The notes under the pieces: model-generated
The model's input: the letters and a program-made list of their open reading frames with translations, nothing else
What the model was told of the DNA's origin: nothing
Database searches by the model: none
Translations under genes and position numbers: made by a program
Assembly: GCF_024362695.1 (NCBI RefSeq)
Contig: NC_065428.1
Span: 9,428,895 to 9,492,894, forward strand
From: Pectinophora gossypiella
Taxonomy: Eukaryota > Arthropoda > Insecta > Lepidoptera > Gelechiidae
Direction: 5' to 3'
DNA length: 64,000 nucleotides
Part shown: positions 23,055 through 33,910 of the stretch, in pieces
How positions within the stretch are numbered: the first letter of the stretch is position 1
Layout: each line of letters opens with the position of its first letter

Positions 23055-23278
23055 GCGTGTTAGTGACATCGTAACGAAAACTTTGAGGGATGTTTCAGGC
23101 CATGATTGTGAGTTGATATCAAGTGGATTTTTCCGTCGCAAAAGTATAGAACGGAAAATAATTTAAAAAATATAAAAATAACCATAAATTTTCCGACAGG
23201 AAATTCCACTTAATATCTACTCAGAATCATGATCTGAATCATCCCCCTCAGTATTCGTTACGGTGTCACTAACACCCA
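23055..23278. mobile_element. Foldback MITE, copy 1 of a close pair
   Basis: The whole unit is one imperfect palindrome. It starts gcgtgttagtgacatcgtaa and ends with its complement (cggtgtcactaacaccc). The inner arms share tgagttgatatcaagtgga and its complement, around an AT-rich centre with the Pol-free sequence aaaaataattt. No coding capacity. Related copies lie at 23315-23536, 53588-53730, 55590-55762 and 62672-62845. Confidence 0.75.
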
Positions 23279-23314
23279 TACCTACTTGTATGGCTACCTG
23301 TAGTACTGGTAAGG

Positions 23315-23536
23315 GGTGTAAGTGACATCGTAAGGAATACTGAGGGGGCTGATTTAGCTCAGTATTCTGAGTTAATATCAAGTGGAATTTTCGATCACAA
23401 AAGTATAGAATTAAAAATAATTAAAAAAACTAAAAAAAAACATGAATTTTGCGACGGAAAATTCCACTTGATATTAACTCAGAATCATGGTCTGAATCAA
23501 CCCTCAAAGTTTTCGTTACGATGTCACTAACACCCT
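23315..23536. mobile_element. Foldback MITE, copy 2 of a close pair
   Basis: Same palindromic design as the copy 37 bp upstream: ggggtgtaagtgacatcgta at the left, gatgtcactaacaccctgta at the right, and ttccacttgatattaactca inside. The centre is a poly(A)-rich spacer. Confidence 0.75.
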
Positions 23537-23544
23537 GTATACAC

Positions 23545-23690
23545 AGTTGGCTCGACCGTTATATACGGCGATACGTCTCACCACCTATCACGTCGGTCTA
23601 ACAGAATGCTTGATGAGGTGTGGGTGTACCTCTGACTACCCCATTGGAATATAGTAGTGAGCTTATGTTATGTGTCACATTAAATTACAC
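23545..23690 (+). mobile_element. SINE-D 3' part
   Basis: ggctcgaccgttatatacgg to gagcttatgttatgtg. Confidence 0.58.
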
Positions 23691-23744
23691 ATAAGACAGT
23701 CTGCAAAATAAGTAGTAGAGGATACATTTCTAGTAGACGTATAC

Positions 23745-23852
23745 ATAAATTCACGCCTATTTCTCACCGGGGTAAGCAGAGACTGTTATCCTGACACACT
23801 TCTCTTGCTTCCACCACATTCATCAATCGTTTCATACACGTCGTTCAGAGTA
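23745..23852 (-). pseudogene. LINE-K 3' end fragment
   Basis: Minus strand contains the VEEA...CQD region and the ggtgagaaataggcgtgaat end; internally shortened. Confidence 0.55.
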
Positions 23853-23904
23853 AAACTGAAACTCTCTTAAAAAAAAGTTCATTTCTCTAGAAATGTTTTT
23901 TTTT

Positions 23905-23992
23905 TTATTTTGACGTGTGACTTTTGTAGATTTGCTGCAGACGGCGTTAACTACTTGGCCGGACTAACGGGTAGTCCGCGGTCTGTCAAGGC
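23905..23992 (-). repeat. LINE-P 3' end fragment
   Basis: Poly(T), tgtagatttgctgcagacgg and aactacttggccggac. Confidence 0.55.
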
Positions 23993-24000
23993 TTCGTACA

Positions 24001-24175
24001 TGCATACATACATAAACCCACGCCTATATCCCACCGGGGTAAGCAGAGACTATGGACTTCCATTCGCTTCGATCCTGACACACTCCACATTAAAAAACGC
24101 TTCACACACGCACGCCGGTTCTGAGTAGATCGTACTGAGCCTTTTCTAAGGACATCTCCAATTTGGTCAATGTAT
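24001..24175 (-). pseudogene. LINE-K 3' end fragment
   Basis: The minus strand runs from GDVLRKGSVRSTQNRRACVK-like sequence to the (TATG)n end at 24001. About 40 bp around the VEEAREV part is missing. Confidence 0.6.
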
Positions 24176-24397
24176 GGTCACGAACATTAAAAATATGTAT
24201 ACATTTTGGTACCATGTCACATTAACTTTTTTGACAAATTGAACTGTAAGTCTCACTAAATGTCAAATATGTTAGTGCGACAGAATCCTAAAGTGGGTAC
24301 ATTATATTGCTCATGACTGTTCGTCCTTCTAGGTCTTCCTCTATCAGACTTTATTTTGAGAGGATTATATTTGAAAATAGAAAAGGACAATATGATT

Positions 24398-24491
24398 ATG
24401 TCAGGGGCCTTTGGCGGCTCAATAATAACCCTGACACCAGGGTTGACGGGGTTGGTAATCCAGTTCACAATTCACACGTTAGAAGAAGAAT
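24398..24491 (+). mobile_element. SINE-A tail fragment
   Basis: gtcaggggcctttggcggct to the GAAGAA end. Confidence 0.65.
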
Positions 24492-24805
24492 TATTATTAT
24501 GTATGACAGAAAAATATAAAAAGCACATTAAAAACCTTATTCCTAAAAGAAATTTCTCACAGCCGACCTGGGAGTGTTACATTCGCGGAAGGAAGCCCCT
24601 ACGTGCTCGGAATACATACTTATTTGCATATAGGTCAACGAACGTGCCGCGCCAAAACTACTGAATAAATTTTGATAAAATATCATAAAATAAAAGTAGT
24701 TTTGTACACGTCTCTGTTAGACTGGGAGCAGATAAATTCCCCACTTGGCCGGCCAAGTAGTTAATACCATCTCAGGCATTAAAAATATACAAAATCTACT
24801 TCTGA

Positions 24806-25055
24806 TCTTGTGGATCGCGTGGTGGAATACCAGCCTCATCAACTCTGGTGTCAGGGTTATTATTGAGCCGCCAAAGGCCCCTGACATGACTCATGTAATG
24901 ACTACATACTTACATCAGTAAGTAGTAACCGGGACCAATGGCTTAACATGCTTTCCGAAGCTCAGATCATCTTACTTTCCGTCAATCAGGTGATCAGCCT
25001 GTAATGTCCTAACCAAATCAGCCTGTAATGTCCTAACCCAACCAGGGATCACAAA
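24806..25055 (-). mobile_element. SINE-A, head lost, short internal duplication
   Basis: atcagcctgtaatgtcctaa occurs twice in tandem near 25000-25040. Confidence 0.72.
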
Positions 25056-25128
25056 TAAAATATATTAAATAGATAATATATGGATTAATGTCCGAAACAA
25101 AGATATATTTTTTTTATTACATACATAC

Positions 25129-25303
25129 ATACATACATAAACTCACGCCCGTAATCCCTAGTGGGGTGGGCAGAGCCACAAGTAATCAAAGACAACTTGC
25201 AGCCACTGTTGATACGATGTCGTAAGCTGGATATGATGAACCTTATGGTGATAAGGGATCAGCCTATCGCCCATAACATTAGTCCATCATGTTAGAGGAC
25301 ATT
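25129..25303 (-). repeat. LINE-M 3' end
   Basis: Runs from the tacatacatacat repeat to agtccatcatgttagaggac. Confidence 0.72.
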
Positions 25304-25383
25304 TTTTGAGGATTTTTTTTATTATTTTTTATAATGTGAAAAAATGTATGTAATTTATTATATAAGTACAGAATTTTAGAATT

Positions 25384-25444
25384 TATCATCTTCCCCCTAG
25401 CATTATCCCGTTTTTCACAGGGTCAGCTTGCCTAACCTGAAGCA
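25384..25444 (-). mobile_element. SINE-C tail fragment
   Basis: ctagcattatcccgtttttc; lies at the 5' side of the RTE fragment. Confidence 0.6.
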
Positions 25445-25499
25445 ACATAAGCGACATAGGTAGGTAGCAATATTATTCTGTACAAATCGGCTCCAAATA

Positions 25500-25725
25500 T
25501 CAAGCAAATACCAATAAGAAACTGGGGCGGGAAGGTTCTCGAATGGCGACCACTTGTCGGACGACGCTCAGTGGGTAGGCCCGCTACGAGGTGGACCGAC
25601 GATCTGGTGAAGGTCGCGGGAAGCCGCTGGATGCGGGCAGCGCAGGACCGATCGTCGTGGAGATTCTTAGGGAGGCCTATGCCCAGCAGTGGGCGTCGTA
25701 CGGCTGATGATGATGATGACCAACG
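25500..25725 (+). pseudogene. RTE-clade LINE, 3' end of the RT ORF plus tail
   Basis: Translation gives GRPATRWTDDLVKVAGSRWMRAAQDRSSWR and, after a one-base loss near 25663, EAYAQQWASYG and a stop. This is the recognisable C-terminus of lepidopteran RTE reverse transcriptases (RWxDDIxxVAGxxWMRxAQDRxxW...EAYxQQW). The copy ends with a (TGA)n run (from about 25706), as RTE elements do. Everything 5' of about 25500 is missing. Its end, gcccagcagtggg, is shared with the tails of SINE-B and SINE-5S. Confidence 0.85.
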
Positions 25726-25888
25726 AGAACATAGGTACTTAATTATCTCGTTAAACATGTACGACGCCACCTTTTCTGTTTTTTTTTGCTCGTTTGTGCT
25801 TTATGTTAACGTATTTATTATGTGTAAATTTCTTTTGTATTTCAAATCAATAAAAAGTATACAAACAAATAAACTACAATAAGTTAAA

Positions 25889-26158
25889 AGGAGCTCGGTG
25901 CTCGGTGCGATTGTTGAAGTTAAGCAACTTTCGCAAAGGCCGGTCATAGGGTGACCACAAAAAAAAAGTTTTCATCTCGAGCTCCTCCGTGCTTCGGAAG
26001 GCACGTTAAGCCGTTGGTCCCGGCTGCATTAGCAGTCGTTAATAACCATCAATCCGCACTGGGCCCACGTGGTGGTTTAAGGCCCGTTCCCCCTATCCAT
26101 CTATAGGGAAGGCCCGTGCCCCAGTAGTGGGGATGTTAATGGGCTGATGATGATGATG
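25889..26158 (+). mobile_element. SINE-5S, head shortened
   Basis: The first promoter-like part is reduced (gctcggtgctcggtgcgat) and four bases are missing before gggtgacc; core and tail intact with (GAT)n. Confidence 0.8.
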
Positions 26159-26199
26159 AAGTTGAAAAAAAGAAGTCTTATGTTTCGCTGCGACTATCT

Positions 26200-26277
26200 C
26201 GACAATGTTACCATCGGGAGTCGAATACTGATCCTCAGACCACGAGCCCACCGCTCTAATCACTGAACCACAAGGTT
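26200..26277 (-). mobile_element. Diverged SINE-A/B head
   Basis: Complement of a tRNA-like head (catcgggagtcgaatactga). Confidence 0.5.
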
Positions 26278-26279
26278 GT

Positions 26280-27600
26280 TTACATTACAATCATACTTAA
26301 CTCCACAAGTCCCGACCTATTTGATAAGAAAGCAATTTCCTCCAAGCAATTTAAGTCAAGTATGCGTAAAGGTAATAATTTCACCAATAAATGCGTAATT
26401 GAATATAAACAAATACAACATAAGCACATATATCGTTTGCTATATTTCAAAATGGAGTCGGAGAATTCATCGCAAGATTTAGTTTTTTATGATCTTATTT
26501 AGATAGTCAAAAACATCACCCTTAGGTACAGGAGATATTCCTAAGTCGGTGATATTATCTTACGTACATAACATAACATAAACATTACTTAAATAAATAA
26601 TGCATCTGCCCTTACCGGGTCCATGTGGATACTATATTTCTTCTGTATTTTTATAACACCACATTTTGTACGAACACATGGTCGCAATAGAACATTTCTG
26701 TACTATTCTATTAATATTATAGATGAATACTAAACATGCTCAAAACAAAAACACGGTTCCTTTCACTAATTATCATGCATTCCGTTTTAAAATGCATCTT
26801 CAATTTCAATAAAAAGCAAGATAATAATCTAAGCCTACCTCCATTCAAAACACAAAAGTAGGTCTTGAGGGGTACTTTTTTAAAATCCGGTGTGCGAGAG
26901 AGAAGGCATTCTTCCTTCTCTGTCTTTCAAGGACACTGCGCCGGCGCAAATTACGCTCGCCATTGCCATTTTGTTTTTAGGGTCCCTTAGGTAATGTAGT
27001 TGAAACATCTCTTGATATAGCTATTACTTTATTGTGGAAGTTAAAATTATGTTACACACGTCAGTTGTCTCTAACGGGACAGGCAGAGCCTGAAGTCTTC
27101 AACAGACAACCTGCTTTTTAAATTACTTTATCATTTAAATACCAGTAAGCAAACTTAAGTGTTTTTACTACAATATTGTTGTAAAGATGTAATTCAATCA
27201 AGTGATACTTAACATGTTTATTACTATATTTTATTAATAGATCTTGAATTGCTTTTCTGGACTAAAAATAAAATCGTGGTTTGTCTGTTCATCGTCCAGA
27301 AAATGTTTTGGAAGTCGTCATACATTATTGTTTTTTTTATTAAAAGATTTAAATGCTTTTGACAACGATCCAGCCTAGTCTTAAGCAGTGATGTGGTCTA
27401 AGCTGGAACACGCAAACTCAAATAGTGCATATTCACTTTTGTCTTGATTCTCGTGATCATACCTGTCTTTCCCTGGCTTCCAAGTCACAAGTTTTCCACT
27501 TAGTTTGGAAGTCAGTGGACCATGCTTTGTACCATGTTCGAGTTAAAAATAAGCTCAATGTACTGAACATTGTTACTGTAACTGTTGTCAATAAACTATT
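26280..27600. other. No gene recognised apart from a repeat N fragment
   Basis: Contains the repeat N piece (26590-26700). A 75-codon frame near 27425-27652 has no family signature. Largest stretch with few repeats in the window. Confidence 0.5.
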
Positions 27601-27616
27601 TTATTTTTATTTTTTT

Positions 27617-27695
27617 AAGTGTGTCAGGATCGAAGCAAATGGAATTCTATAGTCCCTGCTTACCCCGGTGGGAAATAGGCGTGAGTTTATGTATG
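27617..27695 (+). mobile_element. LINE-K 3' end insertion, 79 bp, with TSD
   Basis: Starts gtgtcaggatcgaagcaaa-type sequence and ends in the TATG tail. The 11-bp repeat tttattttttt flanks it (27606-27616 and 27696-27706), although the low complexity of that repeat weakens it. Confidence 0.65.
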
Positions 27696-28033
27696 TTTAT
27701 TTTTTTCTATCGAGACATTTTGAATCGTTACTAATTCCATTCGGAAAAAAACCATTCGGAACCCACAGCTCATTTTCTTATTCTCACTTGACCACCTTTT
27801 TGTAAGGCGGGTTTAATTTTCTGTCTTTGCGTAAAAACTTTATATCCTTTGCCATGTGAGAAAGGATGTGAGGTAGTGTGTAATTTTTTTAATGAGATGT
27901 CGTTGTTTGTTTGTGACGGTTTAAGCCGTTAATTTCGCGTTAGACTCGGCTTAAGGCGGAACGTATTTCATGCAAATGTTCTATGCATGTTTTTAAGATA
28001 AAAAAGGTATATATTAAAAAATAAACATACATA

Positions 28034-28335
28034 GAAGCCGTGGTAGCTCAGTTGGTAGAACGCTTGCCTCTCAATTTGAGGTCGCAGGTTCGAATCCAGC
28101 ACAGGCCTAAACGAATGATTGACGAATTTGTTTTCGAATTCATGTTTCGATTTCGACATTCTCGAGAAATGCATTTTAGGAGGTATGTGACCTAACCTGT
28201 ATTGGGCTGGTTTTCCCTTCGCGGGTTAGAAGGTCAGACAGGCAGTAACTTCTGTAAAAAACCGGACCTGTCAAATCTTCAGATTAGGTAAGCAGGCCCT
28301 GTGAAAAATCGGGATAATGCTAGGGAGATGATGAT
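28034..28335 (+). mobile_element. SINE-C, full length
   Basis: The head gccgtggtagctcagttggt with B box ggttcgaatcc looks like a tRNA, but the unrelated body and the (GAT)n tail recur elsewhere, so this is a SINE and not a tRNA gene. Confidence 0.85.
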
Positions 28336-28939
28336 ATTAAAAACTGATAGTACATTTTTTTTATTTTGGTTTTCCCCGAAGGGTAAGGCAAAGGGAACTA
28401 TGCCCATACAGCCATGTCTTACGTATTTTTTTTTCTTGATGATTGATGAAACGATGACAGATGATGATGATGAAACCTAAGCCCCCACCCTCGGAGTAGA
28501 CTCCTACTCCGAACCCCAAACGAATTAACTCAAAAGTCCGCATAAACTTTCGAGTTATGAAGCGGCTTCCTGGCACGAAGCGAAAATAGGCAGATACACT
28601 TTGTTTATTGAATACTCCTATACAATAACACTCGCGAATGTCTTCCGACTAGCTTAATGCGATCATTAACCACAAAACACCACTTCGTATTAATTATTTA
28701 GATTATTCAATGAAGAAAGGAACACTGTCCCGGTGCCGTTTCCCGCCAAGAAGCCGTAGATAGTACAAATGATGTAAAAGCCTTCGATAGCTTTAGATAG
28801 AATAGGCTACTTGACAACCTAGTCAAATGAGAAACTTTTTACGAAACGTCAAAACGAAAGTTTTCTTTGGAGTTTGTATGGAAATACTGTCTTGTGACGT
28901 CATCAATAAGTACGGTCAAACGTCGTACTCATTGTTATA

Positions 28940-29527
28940 GGTCCCGGCAAACTTCTTGAGCATCGACCTTGACTGCGCACAACCGAATTTTAGATCTCTT
29001 TGGTGGTGCGGTACGGGGCGCGGGGGCGGGTGAATACCGCATCGACCGGCTATTGGTAGATCAGTCGAAACTTCCCCCGCGCACTCTGTCTTCGTCCCTT
29101 TGACTCCCGAATACACTTGCGTGCAGTGAAACTGTCACGTTTTTGTTATTGCTCTTTTATTAGATTTTTTTTATTGCTCATTTTTTTAAGTTTAAGAATT
29201 AGTTACTAGCACGAGGTCTATGTCTACAGATCCAAAACCTAGCACTAGCTCTGGTATTGCTGGTTTCAATCTCATGGAAGGAATATCATACTTACCTGAC
29301 GATTAGTTTTTTATTAAGTATAATAATATAATAATATACGTTTTAATAAACTATAATAATATAGATAAGTTTAGTTTCATTTACATAATTAAATAATATA
29401 CTTAATAATTGTTTATTTTTTAATGAAGTTAAGAAAATAATCAAAAGTTCATTTTTTTTTGCACGGAAGTGTACGTGCGCGAACTTTCCCCCACTACGAC
29501 ACTCGATGCTCAAGAAGTTTGCCGGGA
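28940..29527. mobile_element. Unassigned TIR element of about 590 bp
   Basis: The ends carry a 25-bp perfect inverted repeat, tcccggcaaacttcttgagc and onward, at 28942-28966 and 29503-29527. The sequence gttata flanks both sides (28934-28939 and 29528-29533). The left half contains a GC-rich stretch around 29005-29040 and the right half is AT-rich. The host DNA is a repeat R copy that reads on naturally from one flank to the other. Superfamily not determined; no transposase seen. Confidence 0.75.
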
Positions 29528-29934
29528 GTTATACTCAATTTATAAATAAAATTCAAAAATAAGTTCAAAAAGTAAATCGAGATTGATTTTTGATCATCTA
29601 AGACCGGCTTCTGTTTTTAGATTAGCATTTTATAATTTATCTATGACCCAGTCAAATACCCTATTAGAAAAATCAAAGCGGAGCAGCTGAGGGGAAGAAA
29701 AATAATATTGACAAAAACAAAATACGAAAATGTAGAAAGCAAAAACAAAAACCCAATTACAAAAAGGTCGCTATGCGAACATGCGACCTGAATTTTGTTC
29801 TGCCTTTATGCCCGAAGGCATATGTGGGATATCTATGATATTTTTCCATGGCTCTGTCTTTTTGGCGGGAACGGGACGGTTGCTTTCTTCATTGAATAAT
29901 CTAAATAATTAATACAAAGTGGAAGGACGACATT

Positions 29935-30035
29935 GTGCGGCACGTAGGATATGGCTGGATGTCGATAGCCCAGGAAGAGGCCTACGTCCAAAATTGGATA
30001 TAAATTTAGGCTGATATAGATAGATAGATAGGTGT
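29935..30035 (+). pseudogene. RTE-like LINE, internally deleted 3' end
   Basis: Reads WKDDIVRHVGYGWMSIAQ and then directly EEAYVQNWI. The usual DRxxWRxxx between AQ and EEAY is missing. The end runs into (TAGA)n. Different subfamily from the 25.5-kb copy. Confidence 0.65.
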
Positions 30036-30132
30036 TTTGTGGTTAATAATGGCATTAAGTTAGTCGGAAAACATTCGCTATACTTAGTGTTATTATATCA
30101 GAATATTCAATAAATAACTTGTACATCGTCGG

Positions 30133-30395
30133 GACATCTTCGAAATCACTTTATGAAAATGTCCTTTGTTTAGTAAGGACTTTTCAAGCTTGAATCATCT
30201 GATTGTCCGAAAAAGTAAGATGATTCCGTGCTTCGGAGGGCACTTTAAACCGTTAGTCCCGACTATTAGCCGTAAAAACACCTCCACCAACCCGTATTGG
30301 AGCAGCGTGGTGGAGTATGCTTCATACCGCCTCCGGTTGATTGAGCGGAGGCCTGTGCCCAGCAGTGGGACGTATATAGGCTGTTTATGTTATGT
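30133..30395 (+). mobile_element. SINE-B, head lost
   Basis: Body, core and tail ending cagtgggacgtatataggct. Confidence 0.78.
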
Positions 30396-30803
30396 AATTA
30401 AATGGTGCAAAAACCGTTTATAGGAAACACGCTTCGCCTTAAGCTCATTTTGCATGTCACTTAACTGTTTTTCTTCTCACTTCTTAAGAGATTACTAGTG
30501 TAATTATTAATAGTTGTGAAGCTTCTAATACCGTGTTAGGGTCGCTAATCTTATCGCCTCGGGTGGTATGAAGCATACTTCACCGGGTTAGGTGTCAACT
30601 CGCCCACTTATCTGGCCCGCGGGTGAGGTTACACAAATTTTATAGTCTACTCGCCTGTTGAGACTGGGCCAGTTTACTCCGAACGAAGAATGAAGTAGTT
30701 ATTTAGTCCTAAATTGCTTTAAATTATACTTTTTGAAATGAGAAAGGACCAATATACCCTTTCATTCTTCGTTCAAAGTAGACTGAGAATGAAACATTCA
30801 TAT

Positions 30804-31082
30804 TCATCATCTCCCTAGCATTGTTTTCCACAGGATCACCTCAGCTAACCTGAAGATTTGAAAGGTCCGGTTTTTTACAGAAGCGACTGCCTGTATGACC
30901 TTCCAACCCGCGAAGGGAAAACCAGCCCAATGAGCACGTGATAATCATTAATGATTAATTATGTTCCAAACATGAATTCGGAAACAAATTCGAAAATCAT
31001 TGATTTAGGCCTATGCTGAGATTTGAACCTGCGACCTTAAAGTGAGAGTCAAGCGTCCTACCAACTGGGCTACCACGGCTCT
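30804..31082 (-). mobile_element. SINE-C, nearly full length
   Basis: Tail at left; head complement ccaactgggctaccacggct at right; some body lost. Confidence 0.8.
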
Positions 31083-31104
31083 TACATAAAACATCCATTA
31101 TTAT

Positions 31105-31180
31105 GGGTGCATATCATTTGTCCGGGCAAGTAGTTAATGCCATTGTGCGGAAAATGTACAATATACCTACGTAAAAAAGG
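31105..31180 (+). repeat. LINE-P 3' end fragment
   Basis: ttgtccgggcaagtagttaa to the A-rich end. Confidence 0.55.
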
Positions 31181-31544
31181 TTTAACTACGTATGACTCAA
31201 ACACAATTTTAACACAAAACTTCAAACCTACCTGCAACAGACATGTGCAGCAAACCGAATCAGTGAGTCAGGCAGTCAAACCACGGGTCACTGGTTCGAT
31301 GACTGTCGTGGGAGACAGCAAGCATTGTCTTGAGGGGAGGCCACAGAGCCGGAAAGGAAATTAGGGCTCGTTTATGTAGACACGGCGCGGCCTGGAACGG
31401 ACACGTTATTTTTTTTATACATAATAAGTAACGGCTGCATAAAAATATCGAATTGACGACTGCGACTGTGTATCGGTGGGATCGAAATATGCACAAAACG
31501 ATCACATTATATGAGGCAACGATCGTGTTATAAAACTTTCCACA

Positions 31545-31982
31545 TCATTCATTGCTTCTTTGAGTGAGTTAACAGGCGACATGCGGACTCGTGTGAATCA
31601 GTGCTGAGAGCATATTTACCTTGTTTGTATGATCTGTGGTATTGGTAAACGACGACCCGATTACTCTAGCCATAGAGGCAGCCAATCAGCTCGCGACACC
31701 AAACACTTCAGGTCCCCGATACCGACCCCGCCGGCGTGGTCGACGATTTCCCTCATTCAGCGCTTATCGCTATCGACCCACTAGGGTCGATTAATTCTTT
31801 CAAATATTTTTCCTCTCAGACGACGCCCTGAGCCGAGGTTCGCGCCCAACTGGGCACCCTCAGGCCTGTTGTCTTAAACGTTGTACCGGGTGAGAGCCTT
31901 CAGCGCTCCCCATTTGTCCGGCCAAGTAGTTAATGCCATCTGCGGCAAATCTACAATAAGTCACGTCAAAAAAAAAAAAAGG
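31545..31982 (+). repeat. LINE-P 3' end with poly(A), longest plus copy
   Basis: Contains cgacccactagggtcgatta, gcaccctcaggcctgttgtc and gccaagtagttaatgccat, and ends in a 12-bp A run. Minus-strand relatives are at 37548-37930 and 47192-47412. Likely a LINE 3' UTR; the 5' boundary is approximate. Confidence 0.62.
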
Positions 31983-32317
31983 TATTGGTAAAACATCCGC
32001 CTGGATAGCAACCGAGTGGGCAGAGAAAAATCAAGGGGAGGTCTTTTCTCAACGGTGATTCTAGTATCGTCCGGGCGACACTTTCCTTGCTCTGTGGTGG
32101 GGAACTAAACAGCTTGCGCAAGTACATGAAGGAAAAGTTCAAAAAGAAATAATGCCAAGGGATAATTAAGAGAATTCAGTGTAATGGTTTTAGGTCGCTA
32201 ATTAGGAGAAATGAGTTGGTTGTAATTTTATAAAATAATGGGACTGGTTTGATGTATTTTTTTTTTCATTAAATATAAATTACAATTTCAAATAAAGAAC
32301 TTCTCAGATAGAGTCAG

Positions 32318-32400
32318 CACTCAGCGCTCCCCATTTGTCCGGCTAAGCGGTTTATGCCATTTGAGCTGCCTCAACAACAAAACACGTCAGACAAAATAAC
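32318..32400 (+). repeat. LINE-P 3' end fragment
   Basis: cagcgctccccatttgtccg; the rest is diverged. Confidence 0.5.
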
Positions 32401-32474
32401 TGCTACACTGAAAGCGAATAAAGAACATTAACTGTCGTGAAAACCGACAGAGGGATTTGTCCACTGATCACAAA

Positions 32475-32705
32475 ACAATACAAATACACTTTATTGCACC
32501 AAAATAAAAAGAACACATACATACATAAACTCACGCCTATTTCCCACCGGGGTAAGCAGAGACTATAGAATTCCATTTGCTTCGATCCTGACACACTTCT
32601 CAAAATAAAAAGAAATAATTACAAAAGGACTCTTAACAAGTACATGGCAAATGGCGGCCTTGTCGCTTAAAGCAATTTCTTCCAGACAACCATAAGACAA
32701 GGAAA
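32475..32705 (-). repeat. LINE-Z 3' end interrupted by LINE-K
   Basis: acactttattgcaccaaaat, the LINE-K insertion, then ggcggccttgtcgcttaaag. Confidence 0.65.
32514..32600 (-). mobile_element. LINE-K 3' end insertion, 87 bp, with TSD
   Basis: A short LINE-K end in minus orientation. It is flanked by the 14-bp repeat caaaataaaaagaa (32500-32513 and 32601-32614). The interrupted DNA is a LINE-Z end; its relative at 48090-48215 is continuous at the same point. Confidence 0.82.
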
Positions 32706-32742
32706 AGAAATATTTAGCAAAAATATGTGTGAAATGTCAAAT

Positions 32743-32877
32743 AAATATGCGTTTCGGAGGTATGTGACCTAACCTGTTTATACCTTCTGGTATTGTCCGT
32801 TTGTTTTTTCTTCGCGGGTTGGAAAGTCAGATAGGCAGTCGCTTCTGTAAAAATCCGGACCTGTCAAATCTTCAGGT
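32743..32877 (+). mobile_element. SINE-C 3' part
   Basis: tcggaggtatgtgacctaac to ctgtcaaatcttcagg. Confidence 0.65.
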
Positions 32878-32918
32878 GGAACAGTTCACGAGCAAGAAAA
32901 GTAATAAATACCCCACGC

Positions 32919-33333
32919 TAGGGATGCACATTACGATTCGAATTTTGTGAAGATCGATTCAAGTGAATACGATCTAGCGATTTTTTTAATCGATTCACTT
33001 CAATGCGATCTTAATTCGATTCGATTCATAAGTAAGATGAATCGCATCCTTCAAATCGCATTCACAGACAATCAACTTGTTATCTTAAGAAAGATCAAAT
33101 ACATACAAACGAATACCGACACTAAGTATATTTAAAATTAAAACACTCCGTCGTACGCAATGTGTCTGTTACAAAGCAAGGTAAGTTGATTTTGATAAAC
33201 AATGAATCATGATGAGGGTAGATCAAAATAAGTAGTTATGGTTAAGTACGATCCGATCCAAGGATCGATTCAGAGGTTTACGATCCATTACGATCCAAAA
33301 AATCGATTCAAAGTAAAAAATCGTGCATCCCTA
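32919..33333. mobile_element. hAT-like non-autonomous element, 415 bp
   Basis: Termini tagggatgcac / gtgcatcccta form an 11-bp perfect TIR. The flanks are a perfect 8-bp duplication ccccacgc (32911-32918 and 33334-33341). Internal sequence has many gatcgattc-type motifs in both halves. No transposase remains. It differs in sequence from the hAT-like element at 1719-2112. Confidence 0.9.
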
Positions 33334-33759
33334 CCCCACGCCAAAGCTACTGTAGCACCCACAACAACCGAGAAGGGTGGAACGATGAAGGGGAAGCCTT
33401 TCCCCAGCAGTGGGACAAACTAAGCTAAACAAACAGAATAAAATCGTTAAAAAAAAACTTTAAAATAAAACTTTACGGTGTTGGGCTGAGAAAAATACAA
33501 TAACTAACAAATTGTGATGCAAATAAGAATATTTCCCATGGAAATGTATGGAAAATTGGCTAAATGAAGCTTTTGTAATGGCTCATTTAAATGTTGTTAG
33601 TCATGGGAATAAAGAGGGGGTGGACGTTTTTACCCGACTTTTAAAAGGAGGGTTATTAGCTTTGTAAAGAGTCGACGGTATTATGCTAATATAGAGTGCT
33701 AATGACAGATACATTTGTTTTCTAGGTATGCGTTATTTCTTAGCACTATTTCTTGTCAC

Positions 33760-33892
33760 CATAAGGTTCATCATATCCAGCTTAAGACATCGTATCAACA
33801 GTGGCTGCAAGTTGTCTTTGATTACTTGTGGCTCTGCCCACCCCATTAGGGATAACGGGCGTGAGTTTATGTATGTATGTATGTTATGTACT
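33760..33892 (+). repeat. LINE-M 3' end
   Basis: Plus-strand copy with gcttaagacatcgtatcaac and the (TATG)n end. Confidence 0.7.
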
Positions 33893-33910
33893 ATTTCTTG
33901 TGAGTTTTAT

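Noticed and set aside
27425..27652. 75-codon frame as host exon
   Set aside because: No recognised family, and its end runs into the LINE-K insertion.
28034..28106. Possible tRNA gene
   Set aside because: The tRNA-like part is the head of SINE-C; the same body and (GAT)n tail follow it as in other copies, and the arms do not fold as a clean cloverleaf by eye.
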